From Bradyrhizobium sp. STM 3843 (GTDB lineage: Bacteria > Pseudomonadota > Alphaproteobacteria > Rhizobiales > Xanthobacteraceae), in assembly GCF_000239815.1 (NCBI RefSeq), contig NZ_CAFK01000039.1:1-64000 (forward strand): a stretch of 64,000 bases of DNA, written 5' to 3'. Of this stretch, positions 42,532-52,261 are shown in pieces. The stretch's first letter is position 1. Each line of letters starts with the position of its first letter. The position numbers and the translations under genes are program-made. The notes under the pieces were generated by a model. It saw only the letters and a list, made by a program, of their open reading frames with translations, had not been told where the DNA came from and did not search any database.

Positions 42532-43203
42532 TCAACGCCTGAGCGGCCTGAGCGCCGCATCGCACAGCCGCGCCTCCCAGCCATGACGCTCCAGCTCGGG
42601 ATCGTCATGCTCCTCCTCCGGCCAGCCGACGCACAGATAGGCCACGAGGCTCCAGTGCGGCGGCAGGTCGAGCGACCTGCAGGCCGCGTGCGGATCGAGA
42701 ATCGAGACCCATCCGACGCCAAGCCCTTCGGCGCGCGCCGCGAGCCAGAAGGTCTGGATTGCCGCGACAACGGAATAGCGCAGCATCTCCGGCATGGTCT
42801 TGCGCCCGAGTCCATGGCCGGTCTCGGCCGCTTCGTCAGCGCAGACCACAAGATGCACCGGAGCCTGGGTGAGCCCTTCCAGCTTCAGCCGCGCGTAGAT
42901 CGCACGGCGTTCGCCGTCGTAGCCTTCGAGCGCAGCCTGGTTCGCCGTCTTGAAATTGGCCACGATTGCTGTGCGACGCTCCGCATCCTCGACCAGCACG
43001 AAGCGCCAGGGCTGGCTGAAGCCGACCGACGGCGCGTAGCATGAGAGCGCGATCAGCCGTTCGACCAGGTCCGGGCTCACCGCGCTCGATCGGAATCGGC
43101 GGACATCGCGTCGCCACCGTACCAGCTCCGCAAAGCGCGCTCTGAACGCTGCATCGAATTGCGGAGGCTCGCGCTCGGTCTCACTGCGCTTGGTTTCACT
43201 CAT
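42532..43203 (-). CDS. bluB: 5,6-dimethylbenzimidazole synthase BluB
   Basis: A 223-residue flavin-destructase of the nitroreductase fold. It converts reduced FMN and oxygen into 5,6-dimethylbenzimidazole, the lower ligand of cobalamin. Marks are the RRDVRRF start near residue 32, SVGFSQPWRFVLVED near 80, GHGLGRKTMPEMLRYSV near 148 and GVGWVSILDP near 178. The ATG overlaps the cobB stop by four bases. Its presence shows that the strain makes its own lower ligand and that synthesis is oxygen-dependent. Confidence 0.92.
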   Translation of the reverse strand: MSETKRSETEREPPQFDAAFRARFAELVRWRRDVRRFRSSAVSPDLVERLIALSCYAPSVGFSQPWRFVLVEDAERRTAIVANFKTANQAALEGYDGERRAIYARLKLEGLTQAPVHLVVCADEAAETGHGLGRKTMPEMLRYSVVAAIQTFWLAARAEGLGVGWVSILDPHAACRSLDLPPHWSLVAYLCVGWPEEEHDDPELERHGWEARLCDAALRPLRR

Positions 43204-44540
43204 GGCGCTTCTCCACTGATGACGTGAAGGAACGATCCGCTGACTGATCCGCGACGTGCCCCTCGCTCTGCGATGGCGTTGCCGGCCGCATCACGGCACT
43301 CGAGCAGGGGATCGTCAGCCTCGGCCAAGATTGACGCGTAGTGAAACTCATGACCGTGGACGATAGCGCCGCGCGCACCGATCCCGCAATCGGCGAGCAG
43401 CCGCGCGCGGCGATAGCCGAGATGGAGGCGCCGTTTCGCGAACGACGTTTCAAGCGACAGCAGGCCTGCCATGGCATGGCGGCCGCCATGTGCATCTTCC
43501 AGCCCGTTGCCCAACACCATGTAGCCACCGCATTCGCCGTGGATACACGCGCCGCTGTCGGCCGCATGGCGCAGACCACCGAGAAAGCGTTGCGCGGCGG
43601 CGAGGCGTCCGGCATGCAGCTCCGGATAGCCGCCGGGCAACCACACCGTATCCGCGGATGGATCCGGCGCCTCGTCGGCGAGCGGCGAGAACGCGACGAT
43701 CTCGGCGCCGGACTCACGCCAGTGGCGGATCAGATGCGGGTAGCTGAACGAGAACGCGGTATCGGTGGCCAGCGCGATCCGCTGGCCCGGTGGCTTGATC
43801 CCAGCACCGATCGGTTGGTCATCACACGGCTCAACTCCCATGGGCCGCGCCAAAGCGCTGATAGCATCGAGATCACAAGCTTCACTGATCCGGTCCGCCA
43901 GCCGATCGAAATGCGTCTCGATCGATCCGATTTCCTGCGCCTGCACCAGGCCGAGGTGACGTTCCGGCAGCACGAGCTGCTCGTCGCGGGTCAAGGCCCC
44001 CAACAACTTGATGCCTACGCGATCGAAAGCGGGTTCGATCAGGGCACGATGCCGCTCGCTGGCGACCCGATTGAGGATCACGCCCGCAACCGCAATGTCC
44101 TCGCGATATCGGGCGCAGCCGAGCGCGACGGCCGCGGCCGTTTCGGTCTGCCCGGAGACATCGACGACCAGCACCACCGGCCAGCCCAACAAGGCGGCCA
44201 GATCGGCCGCGGATCCCCTGCCCGCGCGACCCTGCGCCGGCGCGCCATCGAACAGGCCCATGACGCCTTCGACGATCGCCAGATCGGAATCGGCCGCCGT
44301 GTCGCGTGCCAGCCAGCGCAGCTGTGGCGCAGTCATCGCCCAGCAGTCGAGATTATAGCTGGTCCGCCGCGCCGCCATCGAATGGAAGGCGAGATCGATG
44401 TAATCGGGCCCGCACTTGAATGGCTGAATCTGCCTTCCGCGCCGGGACAGCGCCCGCATCAGCCCGAGTGCGACCGTGGTCTTGCCGGCGCCGGAGCGCG
44501 GCGCGGCGAGGATCAGCCCCTTTGGTGCCGCCGAGGTCAT
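43200..44540 (-). CDS. cobB: Cobyrinate a,c-diamide synthase CobB
   Basis: A 446-residue ATP- and glutamine-dependent amidase that amidates the a and c side chains of hydrogenobyrinate. N-terminal P-loop: APRSGAGKTTVALGLMRAL. Later PDYIDLAFHS, and a C-terminal glutaminase with GECGGYMVLG near residue 345 and GHEFHYAS. The ATG at 44540 is used because a start further upstream would add nine odd residues and overlap cbiD. It is divergent from cbiD with only 47 bases between starts, and overlaps bluB downstream. Confidence 0.93.
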   Translation of the reverse strand: MTSAAPKGLILAAPRSGAGKTTVALGLMRALSRRGRQIQPFKCGPDYIDLAFHSMAARRTSYNLDCWAMTAPQLRWLARDTAADSDLAIVEGVMGLFDGAPAQGRAGRGSAADLAALLGWPVVLVVDVSGQTETAAAVALGCARYREDIAVAGVILNRVASERHRALIEPAFDRVGIKLLGALTRDEQLVLPERHLGLVQAQEIGSIETHFDRLADRISEACDLDAISALARPMGVEPCDDQPIGAGIKPPGQRIALATDTAFSFSYPHLIRHWRESGAEIVAFSPLADEAPDPSADTVWLPGGYPELHAGRLAAAQRFLGGLRHAADSGACIHGECGGYMVLGNGLEDAHGGRHAMAGLLSLETSFAKRRLHLGYRRARLLADCGIGARGAIVHGHEFHYASILAEADDPLLECRDAAGNAIAERGARRGSVSGSFLHVISGEAP

Positions 44541-44587
44541 GGCTACGGTACCGTCCCAACACGGCAAACTGTGCTATGCGATCGGTG

Positions 44588-45718
44588 ATGACCGAAACCG
44601 CGGGAGCGCCAGAACGACCCCTGAAACGTGGCTGGACCACAGGCAGCTGCGCCACCGCGGCTGCGCGCGCGGCCTATGAGTTGCTGATCACGGGAACCTG
44701 CCCCGCGATGGTCGAAATCGCGTTGCCCAGCGGTCACCGCGTGAGCTTTGCGGTGGCGATGCATGAGGGAAACGAGAGTGCCGCCACGGCCGGAATCGTC
44801 AAGGATGCCGGCGACGACCCCGACGTGACCCATGGCGCATTGATCAAGACGTCCGTGCGAGTTGGACCGGACGGTTCGGGGGTCGTGTTCCGGGCCGGGC
44901 CCGGCGTCGGCACCGTGACAAAGCCGGGCCTGCCGCTGCCGCCAGGCGAGCCCGCGATCAACCCGGTGCCCCGGCAGATGATCAGCGCGGCGATCCGCGA
45001 AGCTGCAACCGCGCTGAACGGACCGAACGACGTGATCGTCGAGATTTCCGTTCCAGGCGGCGAGGAACTCGCCAAGAAGACGTTGAACCCGCGGCTCGGC
45101 ATCATCGGCGGCCTGTCGATCCTCGGCACCACCGGTGTCGTCATTCCCTTCAGCTGCGCCGCATGGATCCACTCGATCTATCGCGGCATCGATGTCGCCC
45201 GCGCGTCGGGACTGACGCATATCGCCGGCGCGACCGGCACCACGTCCGAGAAAGCCGTGCAGCAGCTCTACCAGTTGCCGGACGCCGCGCTGATCGACAT
45301 GGGCGATTTCGTCGGCGGCATGCTGAAATATCTGCGCCGTCATCCGGTTGCGCGCATCACCGTCGCCGGCGGCTTCGCCAAGATGACCAAGCTCGGCCAG
45401 GGTCTGCTCGACCTGCACTCGCGCGCCGGCGAAGTCGATGTCGCCTGGCTTGCCGAGGCACTGCATGACGCGGACGCGCCCGATGCGCTCGTGAAACTCG
45501 CGCGCGGCGCGAACACCGCGCTGCAGGTTCTCGATGAAGCCAAACGCTTGAATTTCCCGGCAGGCGATGTCGTCGCGCGCGCGGCATTGAGCACAGCGCG
45601 TCGTGCGCTCGGCGACGACGGAATTTTGCTCGATGTCGTCGTGTTCGATCGCACCGGGCAGCTGGTCGGACACTCCAGCGGCGCCGATCATTCGCCCCTC
45701 CCGCGAAAACGCCGCTGA
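44588..45718 (+). CDS. cbiD: Cobalt-precorrin-5B (C1)-methyltransferase CbiD
   Basis: A 376-residue methyltransferase recognised by [15 protein letters not shown] at the N-terminus, [20 protein letters not shown] in the middle, and [15 protein letters not shown]. It methylates C1 of the corrin ring while the acetyl group at C20 leaves. In classical oxygen-dependent pathways this step is done by the unrelated CobF, and no cobF is seen here. The ATG at 44588 is used; another lies at 44576. It overlaps cobM tail-to-tail by 31 bases. Confidence 0.92.
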   Translation: MTETAGAPERPLKRGWTTGSCATAAARAAYELLITGTCPAMVEIALPSGHRVSFAVAMHEGNESAATAGIVKDAGDDPDVTHGALIKTSVRVGPDGSGVVFRAGPGVGTVTKPGLPLPPGEPAINPVPRQMISAAIREAATALNGPNDVIVEISVPGGEELAKKTLNPRLGIIGGLSILGTTGVVIPFSCAAWIHSIYRGIDVARASGLTHIAGATGTTSEKAVQQLYQLPDAALIDMGDFVGGMLKYLRRHPVARITVAGGFAKMTKLGQGLLDLHSRAGEVDVAWLAEALHDADAPDALVKLARGANTALQVLDEAKRLNFPAGDVVARAALSTARRALGDDGILLDVVVFDRTGQLVGHSSGADHSPLPRKRR

Positions 45719-46449
45719 TAGTCGGCGTCATAGAGGGCACTCTCGCGAAAATCCTGCGCCGAAAGTGCTTGGCCAACCAGGATTAATGCGGTGCGCTCAA
45801 CCGGATCCGACTGCATGATCGCGGCAATCGTGCCGAGCGTGCCGGTGACGATGCGCTGCTCCGGCCAGCTGGCACGATAAACGATCGCGACGGGGCAGTC
45901 CGCTCCATAATGCGGCAACAGCTCCGCGACGACCTTGTCGAGCACATGGATCGAAAGGTGGATCGCGAGTGTCGCGCGCGACTGCGCAAACAACGAGAGC
46001 TGCTCGCTCTCCGGCATCGGCGACGCCCGGCCTGAGGTCCGCGTCAGCACCACTGATTGCGCCAGGCCCGGCAAGGTCAGTTCGCGCCCCAGCGCTGCCG
46101 CAGCGGCAGCGAAGGCCGGCACGCCGGGCGTGACCGTGAACGGAATCCCAAGCTGCTCTAGACGTCGCACTTGCTCGCCGAGCGCGCTCCAGATCGACAG
46201 ATCGCCCGAATGCAGCCGCGCGACGTCTTCGCCAGCGGCGGTCGCGCGCGCCATCTCCGCGATGATCGCATCGAGCGACAGCGGAGCGGTGTCGATGATG
46301 CGCGCGCCGGGCGGACAGTGATCGAGCAGCGCCTTCGGCACCAGTGAGCCGGCATAGAGACAGACCGGACAGCGCGCGATCAGGTCGCGGCCGCGCACCG
46401 TGATCAGGTCCGGCGCGCCAGGGCCGGCACCGATGAAATGCACGGTCAT
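45688..46449 (-). CDS. cobM: Precorrin-4 C11-methyltransferase CobM
   Basis: A 253-residue SAM-dependent tetrapyrrole methylase. Motifs are [20 protein letters not shown] at the start, [20 protein letters not shown] near residue 80 and [17 protein letters not shown] near 103. It adds a methyl group at C11 of precorrin-4. It is the last gene of the cobL-cobE-cobM unit, and its ATG overlaps the cobE stop by four bases. The 3' end overlaps the convergent cbiD by 31 bases. Confidence 0.93.
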   Translation of the reverse strand: MTVHFIGAGPGAPDLITVRGRDLIARCPVCLYAGSLVPKALLDHCPPGARIIDTAPLSLDAIIAEMARATAAGEDVARLHSGDLSIWSALGEQVRRLEQLGIPFTVTPGVPAFAAAAAALGRELTLPGLAQSVVLTRTSGRASPMPESEQLSLFAQSRATLAIHLSIHVLDKVVAELLPHYGADCPVAIVYRASWPEQRIVTGTLGTIAAIMQSDPVERTALILVGQALSAQDFRESALYDADYQRRFRGRGE

Positions 46450-46850
46450 GCCGCCCCTCCCGCACGAACGGGCCCATCGCCTTGCGCCAGCGCGCAGGTC
46501 GCGGTTGCATTGGCAATGCGCGGCAAGAGCAGGCGCGCATGCGCGCCGACAGCCGCCAGCGCCGCCGTTTCCGCAATCGATGGCACGCCTTTCAGATGCT
46601 GCACGCGCGCACTGTTGGTCGCAGCGAGATGCGATACGCCGGCAAGCTCGCTCGCCACGATCCCGACCAGCGGGCGTCCAAGCCTGCGCGCGACCGCAAT
46701 GATGCCAGCCTCCTCTGCCTTCGCGCTCTCGGTCGCGACAACGCCGATGGAGTCGAGCTGCAGCGCTGCCGCAGCGAGAGCCTCGGCGATCAATGCCGCG
46801 ATGTCATCAGCCGATGCGTTGCGGCGGCAGCCGACACCAAGCGCAATCAT
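46446..46850 (-). CDS. cobE: CobE (CbiG C-terminal-type) protein
   Basis: A 134-residue protein matching the C-terminal half of Cbi[41 protein letters not shown] and [20 protein letters not shown]. CobE is needed in the aerobic pathway around precorrin-4/5 but its exact reaction is uncertain. The ATG at 46850 overlaps the cobL stop (ATGA), and the gene overlaps cobM downstream, so all three are coupled. Another in-frame ATG lies six codons upstream. Confidence 0.88.
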   Translation of the reverse strand: MIALGVGCRRNASADDIAALIAEALAAAALQLDSIGVVATESAKAEEAGIIAVARRLGRPLVGIVASELAGVSHLAATNSARVQHLKGVPSIAETAALAAVGAHARLLLPRIANATATCALAQGDGPVRAGGAA

Positions 46851-48082
46851 GGCTTGGTCACCCGCCATTGCGTCACCGGCATCGCCGGCTTCCAGCCGTG
46901 CATGCCGCCGACAGGTTTGACATGCGCGACGGCAACGCGGACCAGTTCGCCGCCATGCCGTTGAAACAGGGTTGCGAGCCGCGCCTCGCCTTCGAGCGAC
47001 ACCACATTGGCGACCAGCCGGCCGGCCGGCTTCAGCCGCGACCACACGGTTTCGAAGACACCGTCGTCGGAGATGCCGCCACCGATGAAGACAGCATCAG
47101 GCGCGCTCAGATCGCTCAGCGCAGCCGGTGCGGAGCCAACGATGATCTTGAGGTCCGGCGCGCCCAGGGCGAGTGCGTTGCGGGCGGCGCGGGCGGCGCG
47201 ATCCTGCCGCGCCTCGATCCCGATCGCACGCAGCGACCCATGACGCAGCAGCCACTCGATCGCGATCGAGCCAGCCCCGAGGCCAACGTCCCACAGCAAT
47301 TCGCCCGGCCGCGGCGCCAGCGCCGATAGCGTCACAGCGCGGATATCGCGCTTGGTCAGCTGCCCGTCATGCTCGAACTGCTCATCGGCGAGACCCGGTG
47401 GAAGGCCGATAATCGGCGCATCGGGATCGGCGACCACCTCGACAGCGACCGTCGTCAGCGCATTGATATCCGACCGGTCAAAATCCGCAGCGAGCGCGCT
47501 GCTCCGGCGCTGCTGCGGTCCGCCCATGGCCTCCAGCACCGTCAACCGCGAGCGGCCCATGCCGCGCGACGACAACAAACCCGCAAGCTTCCTTGGCGTC
47601 GAACCATCCCAGCAGAGCGCGATGATCCGCGCACCAGGGCTGAGATGACGAATGATGCCTTCGAGCGCCCGGCCGTGCAGGCTGATTTGTGTCACGTCCT
47701 GCAGTGCCCAGCCGAGCCGGGCTGCGGCCAGGCTGAAAGCGGATGGTTGCGGCAGGCATAGGATTTCATCAGCCCCAAAGCGCTCGGCAAGCTGCTTGCC
47801 GACGCCATAGTTGAAGGGATCGCCGCTGGCGAGCACGACCACGGCCTCAGCTCGCCGCGCTGCGATTTCATCGAACGCAAGATGCAAGGGGCTCGGCCAG
47901 GCCAGCTGCTCACCCGTGATCAGGGAGCGCGCAAGTTCAAGGTGGCGGGCACCACCGACGACGAGCGAGGCGCTCGCGACCAGCCGGCGCGCGAGCGGCG
48001 ATAGACCATCGGCGCCATCCTCGCCGATGCCGATGATGGACAGCCAGCGCGTCGCGTTGCAAGTTGCGCCGGAGCTGATCAC
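46847..48082 (-). CDS. cobL: Precorrin-6Y C5,15-methyltransferase (decarboxylating) CobL
   Basis: A 411-residue two-domain enzyme. The CbiE-like domain (LSIIGIGEDGADGLSPLARR, near 10-210) methylates; the CbiT-like domain (LLWDVGLGAGSIAIEWLLRH, near 250) methylates and decarboxylates. GTG at 48082 is chosen because GGAGGG lies eight bases before it; the TTG at 48088 is only two bases from that site. The ribosome site overlaps the start region of cobK on the other strand. Stop overlaps cobE. Confidence 0.92.
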   Translation of the reverse strand: MISSGATCNATRWLSIIGIGEDGADGLSPLARRLVASASLVVGGARHLELARSLITGEQLAWPSPLHLAFDEIAARRAEAVVVLASGDPFNYGVGKQLAERFGADEILCLPQPSAFSLAAARLGWALQDVTQISLHGRALEGIIRHLSPGARIIALCWDGSTPRKLAGLLSSRGMGRSRLTVLEAMGGPQQRRSSALAADFDRSDINALTTVAVEVVADPDAPIIGLPPGLADEQFEHDGQLTKRDIRAVTLSALAPRPGELLWDVGLGAGSIAIEWLLRHGSLRAIGIEARQDRAARAARNALALGAPDLKIIVGSAPAALSDLSAPDAVFIGGGISDDGVFETVWSRLKPAGRLVANVVSLEGEARLATLFQRHGGELVRVAVAHVKPVGGMHGWKPAMPVTQWRVTKP

Positions 48083-48096
48083 GGACAACGCCCTCC

Positions 48097-48846
48097 ATGC
48101 GCATTCTCATTCTCGGCGGCACCACCGAAGCCTCGGAGCTGGCGCGTCTGCTGGCCGGTGATGCCCGGTTCCAGCCGACACTGTCGCTCGCAGGCCGTAC
48201 CACCTCGCCAAAGCCGCAGCCGGTCCCGACGCGCATCGGCGGCTTCGGCGGTGGCGCCGGACTGCAGGCTTGGCTGCGCGACAACGCCATCGCCGCCGTG
48301 ATCGATGCCACCCATCCCTACGCCGCGCAAATCTCTGCACATGCCGTCGCGGCGTGCCGCGCGGTGTCGCTCCCTCTGGCCTCGATTGTCCGCCCTGCCT
48401 GGCAATGCGAGGATGGCGACCAATGGATCGAGGTCGACACGCCGCAAGCCGCAGCGGCTGCGCTCGGTAGCGATCCGGCGCGCGTCTTTCTCAGCCTCGG
48501 CCGGCTCGATCTCGCCGCTTTCTGCGCAGCGCCTCAGCATCATTATATCGCCCGCACCATCGATCCGCCCGGCGACGTCCCGCTGCCGCCCGACATCCGT
48601 TTCGTCTATGCGCGCGGACCGTTCGACGAAGCCAATGAAGACGACTTTCTGAGGGGCGAACGCATTCAAGCCCTCGTCTCGAAGAACTCCGGCGGTGCGG
48701 CGACCTATCCGAAAATCGCGGCCGCGCGCCGGCTGCAGCTTCCCGTGGTCATGATCGCGCGTCCCGACAAGCCGGGCGGCGTGCCCCTCGATGGCGCGCA
48801 GGCCGCTCGGCGCTGGCTGGAGGCCCTGCTCGCGCATCACGGTTGA
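48097..48846 (+). CDS. cobK: Precorrin-6A reductase CobK
   Basis: A 249-residue NADPH-dependent reductase. Marks are ILILGGTTEASELARLLAGD at the start, VIDATHPYAAQISAHAVAAC near residue 68, and SKNSGGAATYPKIAAARRL near 188. It reduces precorrin-6A to dihydro-precorrin-6. It sits alone on the plus strand: its start is only 14 bases from the divergent cobL start, and its end overlaps the convergent cobJ by 10 bases. The promoter must lie within cobL or be shared. Confidence 0.92.
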   Translation: MRILILGGTTEASELARLLAGDARFQPTLSLAGRTTSPKPQPVPTRIGGFGGGAGLQAWLRDNAIAAVIDATHPYAAQISAHAVAACRAVSLPLASIVRPAWQCEDGDQWIEVDTPQAAAAALGSDPARVFLSLGRLDLAAFCAAPQHHYIARTIDPPGDVPLPPDIRFVYARGPFDEANEDDFLRGERIQALVSKNSGGAATYPKIAAARRLQLPVVMIARPDKPGGVPLDGAQAARRWLEALLAHHG

Positions 48847-49601
48847 TCCGTCTCGCGGCGCGGCGTGTAGATCCAGGGGGCCTTGCCGTCACGCCTGATG
48901 AGACGGGTCGCCGATGATCCGATCAGCACCAGCGTGCGCATATCGGCCTGCGCCGGATCAACGTCGCCAAGCGTCGTCACGGTGCGGCTGACATCGCCGG
49001 TCCCGGCCGCGCGCACCATCACAATGATGGTCGAAGACGGCTTTGTCCGTCGCAGGATCTCAAACGCCTCCCCGAGCTGATGAGGGCGTGCCTTCGAGGC
49101 GGGATTGTAGAGCGCGATGACGAAGTCGCCGGCGGCCGCCGCCTCCAACCGGCGCGTGATCGTCGCCCAGCTCTTCAGATTGTCGGACAGCGAGATCGCA
49201 CAGAAGTCGCCGCCCAATGGTGCTCCGACTTCGGCGGCGGCCGCCAGCATGGCAGTCACGCCCGGCTCAACGTTGATATCAAGTCGACGCCATTCTAACG
49301 GACCGGCCTCGACCGCTTCGAACACCGCCGCCGCCATCGCGAACACGCCGGGATCACCACCCGAGATGACCGCGACGTGCCTGCCGCCTGCAGCAAGCTC
49401 AAGCGCGTGCCGGGCACGCTCAAGCTCGACACGATTGTCGCTCGCATGGCGGTGCTGGCCTTCCGCCCGCGTTGTGATGCGATCGAGATAGGGCCCGTAA
49501 CCGACCAGGTCGGTTGCGCGCGCAATCGCATCTGCCGCGGACGGGGTCATGAGTTCGGACCGTCCCGGGCCGAGGCCGACCACCGTGAGTGTTCCCGTCA
49601 T
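48837..49601 (-). CDS. cobJ: Precorrin-3B C17-methyltransferase CobJ
   Basis: A 254-residue methylase that adds a methyl at C17 and contracts the ring of precorrin-3B. Motifs: LTVVGLGPGRSELMTPSAAD, VAVISGGDPGVFAMAAAVFE, NVEPGVTAMLAAAAE and FVIALYNPASKARPHQLGEA. The ATG at 49601 overlaps the cobI stop by four bases; the frame runs further upstream inside cobI. It is the last gene of the riboswitch-led operon. Confidence 0.94.
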   Translation of the reverse strand: MTGTLTVVGLGPGRSELMTPSAADAIARATDLVGYGPYLDRITTRAEGQHRHASDNRVELERARHALELAAGGRHVAVISGGDPGVFAMAAAVFEAVEAGPLEWRRLDINVEPGVTAMLAAAAEVGAPLGGDFCAISLSDNLKSWATITRRLEAAAAGDFVIALYNPASKARPHQLGEAFEILRRTKPSSTIIVMVRAAGTGDVSRTVTTLGDVDPAQADMRTLVLIGSSATRLIRRDGKAPWIYTPRRETDQP

Positions 49602-50356
49602 AGCTGACGTCCCTGGCCTGGGATCAGGACCATCGAGAAATACGGTCCGCGCTCGTCGTCGCATGCCGACAGTGGCACGATGCGCTGCCCATCCATGGTG
49701 CCGCGTTCGACATAGAGCGCGCGCGCGAGCAGCCCGGCGCCTGTCACCGCGCGCTTCACCTTCGGCAGGTTGCGTCCGACCTTCATGATGACAGCCGCCT
49801 CGCAGCGCTGCAGCCGGTCGCACAGGATGTCTTCGGCCAGCGTGCCGGGCAAGACGGATAGGATATCGTCCCCCCAGGTGATCGGCACGTTCGCCTGGGT
49901 CCAGCAGCCCGACATGCCGGTGACGCCAGGCACGACCTCGACCGGGAAATCGCGCTCGAGCCGCCGCCACATATGCATGAACGAACCATAGAAGAACGGG
50001 TCGCCTTCGGAGAGCAGGCCGACCGAGCGGCCTGCCTGCAGATGCGCAGCAATGCTGTCGGCGGCGCGACGATAGAAGGCGGCAATCTCGGCCTGATAGG
50101 CGGCGTCTGCAACCGGCACTTCCTCGGTCACAGGGTATTCCAATCGCAGTTCGTGGCGCGATGCGTCCATCAAGGGCGCGACGATCCGGCGAGCGTTTCC
50201 TTCAAGACCGCGCTTGGCAAAGAAGCCGACCACGTCGACCGAGCGAACCAGTCCGGCCGCGCGCAAGGTCAGGTAGCGCACGTCGCCGGGACCGACGCCG
50301 ATGCCGTAAAGCGTTCCGGCCTCTGCCCGGCCGGCGATGGTATCGAGCAGGCTCAT
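49598..50356 (-). CDS. cobI: Precorrin-2 C20-methyltransferase CobI
   Basis: A 252-residue SAM-dependent methylase. Motifs: TLYGIGVGPGDVRYLTLRAA at the start, SVGLLSEGDPFFYGSFMHM near residue 110, VVPGVTGMSGCWTQANVPIT near 140. It methylates C20 of precorrin-2, the first step after uroporphyrinogen methylation (CobA is not in the window). The ATG overlaps the cobH stop by four bases. Confidence 0.94.
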   Translation of the reverse strand: MSLLDTIAGRAEAGTLYGIGVGPGDVRYLTLRAAGLVRSVDVVGFFAKRGLEGNARRIVAPLMDASRHELRLEYPVTEEVPVADAAYQAEIAAFYRRAADSIAAHLQAGRSVGLLSEGDPFFYGSFMHMWRRLERDFPVEVVPGVTGMSGCWTQANVPITWGDDILSVLPGTLAEDILCDRLQRCEAAVIMKVGRNLPKVKRAVTGAGLLARALYVERGTMDGQRIVPLSACDDERGPYFSMVLIPGQGRQL

Positions 50357-50985
50357 TCGGCATCGCTCGCAATGGCATTCACCGCGGCCACCGCCATGGC
50401 GCTGCCGCCCTTGCGTCCCCTGACAATCAGATAAGGCAGGCGGCCATCGGCGGCCAGCGCCTCCTTGGATTCTCTGGCGCCGACGAAGCCGACCGCGGTG
50501 CCGATCACAGCCGCCGGGCGCGATGCGCCGGCGTCCAGCATGTCCAACAGGTGAAACAACGAGGTCGGCGCATTGCCGATCGCGACCAGCGCGCCGGCAA
50601 GATGCGGACGCCACAATTCCAGCGCCGCCGCCGACCGCGTCGTGCCGAGCCGCGTTGCCAACCCGGCGACTTGCGGATCGTCGAGCGTGCAGATGATCTC
50701 GTTCTTCGCCGGGAGCCGCGCGCGCGTGATGCCCTGCGCCACCATCTTGGCATCGCACAGAACAGGCGCGCCGCGATTCAGCGCCGCGCGCGCCTCTGCG
50801 GCAAAGGTCTCCGACATCTCGATATCGGAGGTGATCTCGACCATGCCACAGGCATGGATGATACGCACCGCGATCTTCTCTTCGAGTCCGCGGAAGCGCG
50901 ACAGATCGGCCTCGGCGCGGATGGTCGCAAAGGAGCGCCGATAGATCTCGGCGCCATCGCGGATATAGTCGCGCGCGTCAGACAT
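50353..50985 (-). CDS. cobH: Precorrin-8X methylmutase CobH
   Basis: A 210-residue mutase that moves the methyl group from C11 to C12 to form hydrogenobyrinate. Marks are DYIRDGAEIYRRSFATIRAE, VRIIHACGMVEITSDIEMSE with the catalytic His near residue 48, and AVIGTAVGFVGARESKEAL near 165. It overlaps cobG by eight bases at its start and cobI at its end, in the large minus-strand operon. Confidence 0.94.
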   Translation of the reverse strand: MSDARDYIRDGAEIYRRSFATIRAEADLSRFRGLEEKIAVRIIHACGMVEITSDIEMSETFAAEARAALNRGAPVLCDAKMVAQGITRARLPAKNEIICTLDDPQVAGLATRLGTTRSAAALELWRPHLAGALVAIGNAPTSLFHLLDMLDAGASRPAAVIGTAVGFVGARESKEALAADGRLPYLIVRGRKGGSAMAVAAVNAIASDAE

Positions 50986-52261
50986 GAGCGCTCTTCTCTT
51001 GCGTTAGCAGGGCATGGCCAGCCGTCGCGATCTGGGCCGGGTCCAATTCGGCGAACGCGTTATCCTTCACCGTTCCCTGGCGGACGACCCGGTAGTGGTC
51101 ACCATCACCGATGAAGACCAGGTCCGCGAGCGCCGACCGCGCGCAGCCCTTGGCGCAGCCGGAGACGTGCAGCGTGCCGGAGAAGCCGGTGCTCTCGGCC
51201 ATGTCGGCCAATACGCGCGCATGCTGGCGCGTCGCGAGCGTGGTTGAGCTGCAGCTTCCGACGCCCGAACAGGCGTCGACGCGCGTCAGCGGATCGGCGT
51301 CATCGACGATGAGACCAGACCCGCGCGCAAAAGCGAGGAGACGCTCGCCATCTGCGCGGTCCCCAATCCCCGCATATAACGTTCGCCATGGTGACAGTCG
51401 CAGCTCGGCAATGCCAAGGCGGGCCAATTCGAAGGCCAACGCCGCCATGGCCTCGCTATCGAGACGGCCGAAGACCGCTCCGAGGCCGACTGCATAAGTT
51501 CCATTGGCGAGCGCAATCAGGCCACGTGCTTGCGAAGCGACCTGTCTCACATTCGCGATCGAACGATCAAGCGACCGCAAGCCAAGCTCGGCGCGGATGG
51601 CGCTGACCGCCTCGGATGACAATGCGCGCGCCCGGCCGGTCGGACTCCGCTTCAGGATGGCGAGCGCGAGCTGAACGGCAATCGCGGCGGCGTCCGCAGC
51701 AGCCGTTGAGCCAAGCCATGCGAGCCCGTCCGGACCGTCAAGTCCGATTGCGATCGACGCGTCGGCACCATCTCGACAAGCGACCAGGTGGATATCAGCC
51801 TCGAGCTGCAGCAGCGGAAGACATCCGCCCCCATCGAGCAAGAAGCCGAATTTGCCCGGCAGCTGCTGCACCCCAGGCCCAGCCGCCAACCGGCATTCGA
51901 GCGCGCGCGCAACAGGGCGCATGTCGACAACTTCAGTCGGATCAACCCCGGCCAGGGGGTTGATGACGATGTTCCTGATCGCCTCCCGCTCAGCATCGTC
52001 GTCGAGCAGATCGAGCGCCGCCAGCACGCTCCACAAAGGTGCAAGCGTCTCGGCGGTCACCCCGCGAAGCTGCAAATTGGCGCGCCGCGTCAGGTCGATC
52101 TGGCCGTTGCCGAACCGCGCGGCCGCATCGGCCAGCGCTTTCAGCGCGCCGACCGGTACGCTGCCGGCATGCGGCCTGACGCGTACGACGAGACCGTCCC
52201 CGCTCTGCATCGGCCGTCGCGCGCCGGGACACCATCCCTTGATGGCGAAGGAGCCGGTCAT
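50978..52261 (-). CDS. cobG: Precorrin-3B synthase CobG
   Basis: A 427-residue iron-sulfur monooxygenase of the nitrite/sulfite reductase fold. It uses oxygen to form the hydroxy-lactone precorrin-3B, the step that defines the aerobic pathway. Fold marks are VRVRPHAGSVPVGALKALAD and DLTRRANLQLRGVT. The cluster cysteines appear as DACSGVGSCSSTT and HVSGCAKGC (about 330-380). The start overlaps the cobN stop by four bases. Confidence 0.93.
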   Translation of the reverse strand: MTGSFAIKGWCPGARRPMQSGDGLVVRVRPHAGSVPVGALKALADAAARFGNGQIDLTRRANLQLRGVTAETLAPLWSVLAALDLLDDDAEREAIRNIVINPLAGVDPTEVVDMRPVARALECRLAAGPGVQQLPGKFGFLLDGGGCLPLLQLEADIHLVACRDGADASIAIGLDGPDGLAWLGSTAAADAAAIAVQLALAILKRSPTGRARALSSEAVSAIRAELGLRSLDRSIANVRQVASQARGLIALANGTYAVGLGAVFGRLDSEAMAALAFELARLGIAELRLSPWRTLYAGIGDRADGERLLAFARGSGLIVDDADPLTRVDACSGVGSCSSTTLATRQHARVLADMAESTGFSGTLHVSGCAKGCARSALADLVFIGDGDHYRVVRQGTVKDNAFAELDPAQIATAGHALLTQEKSAHV

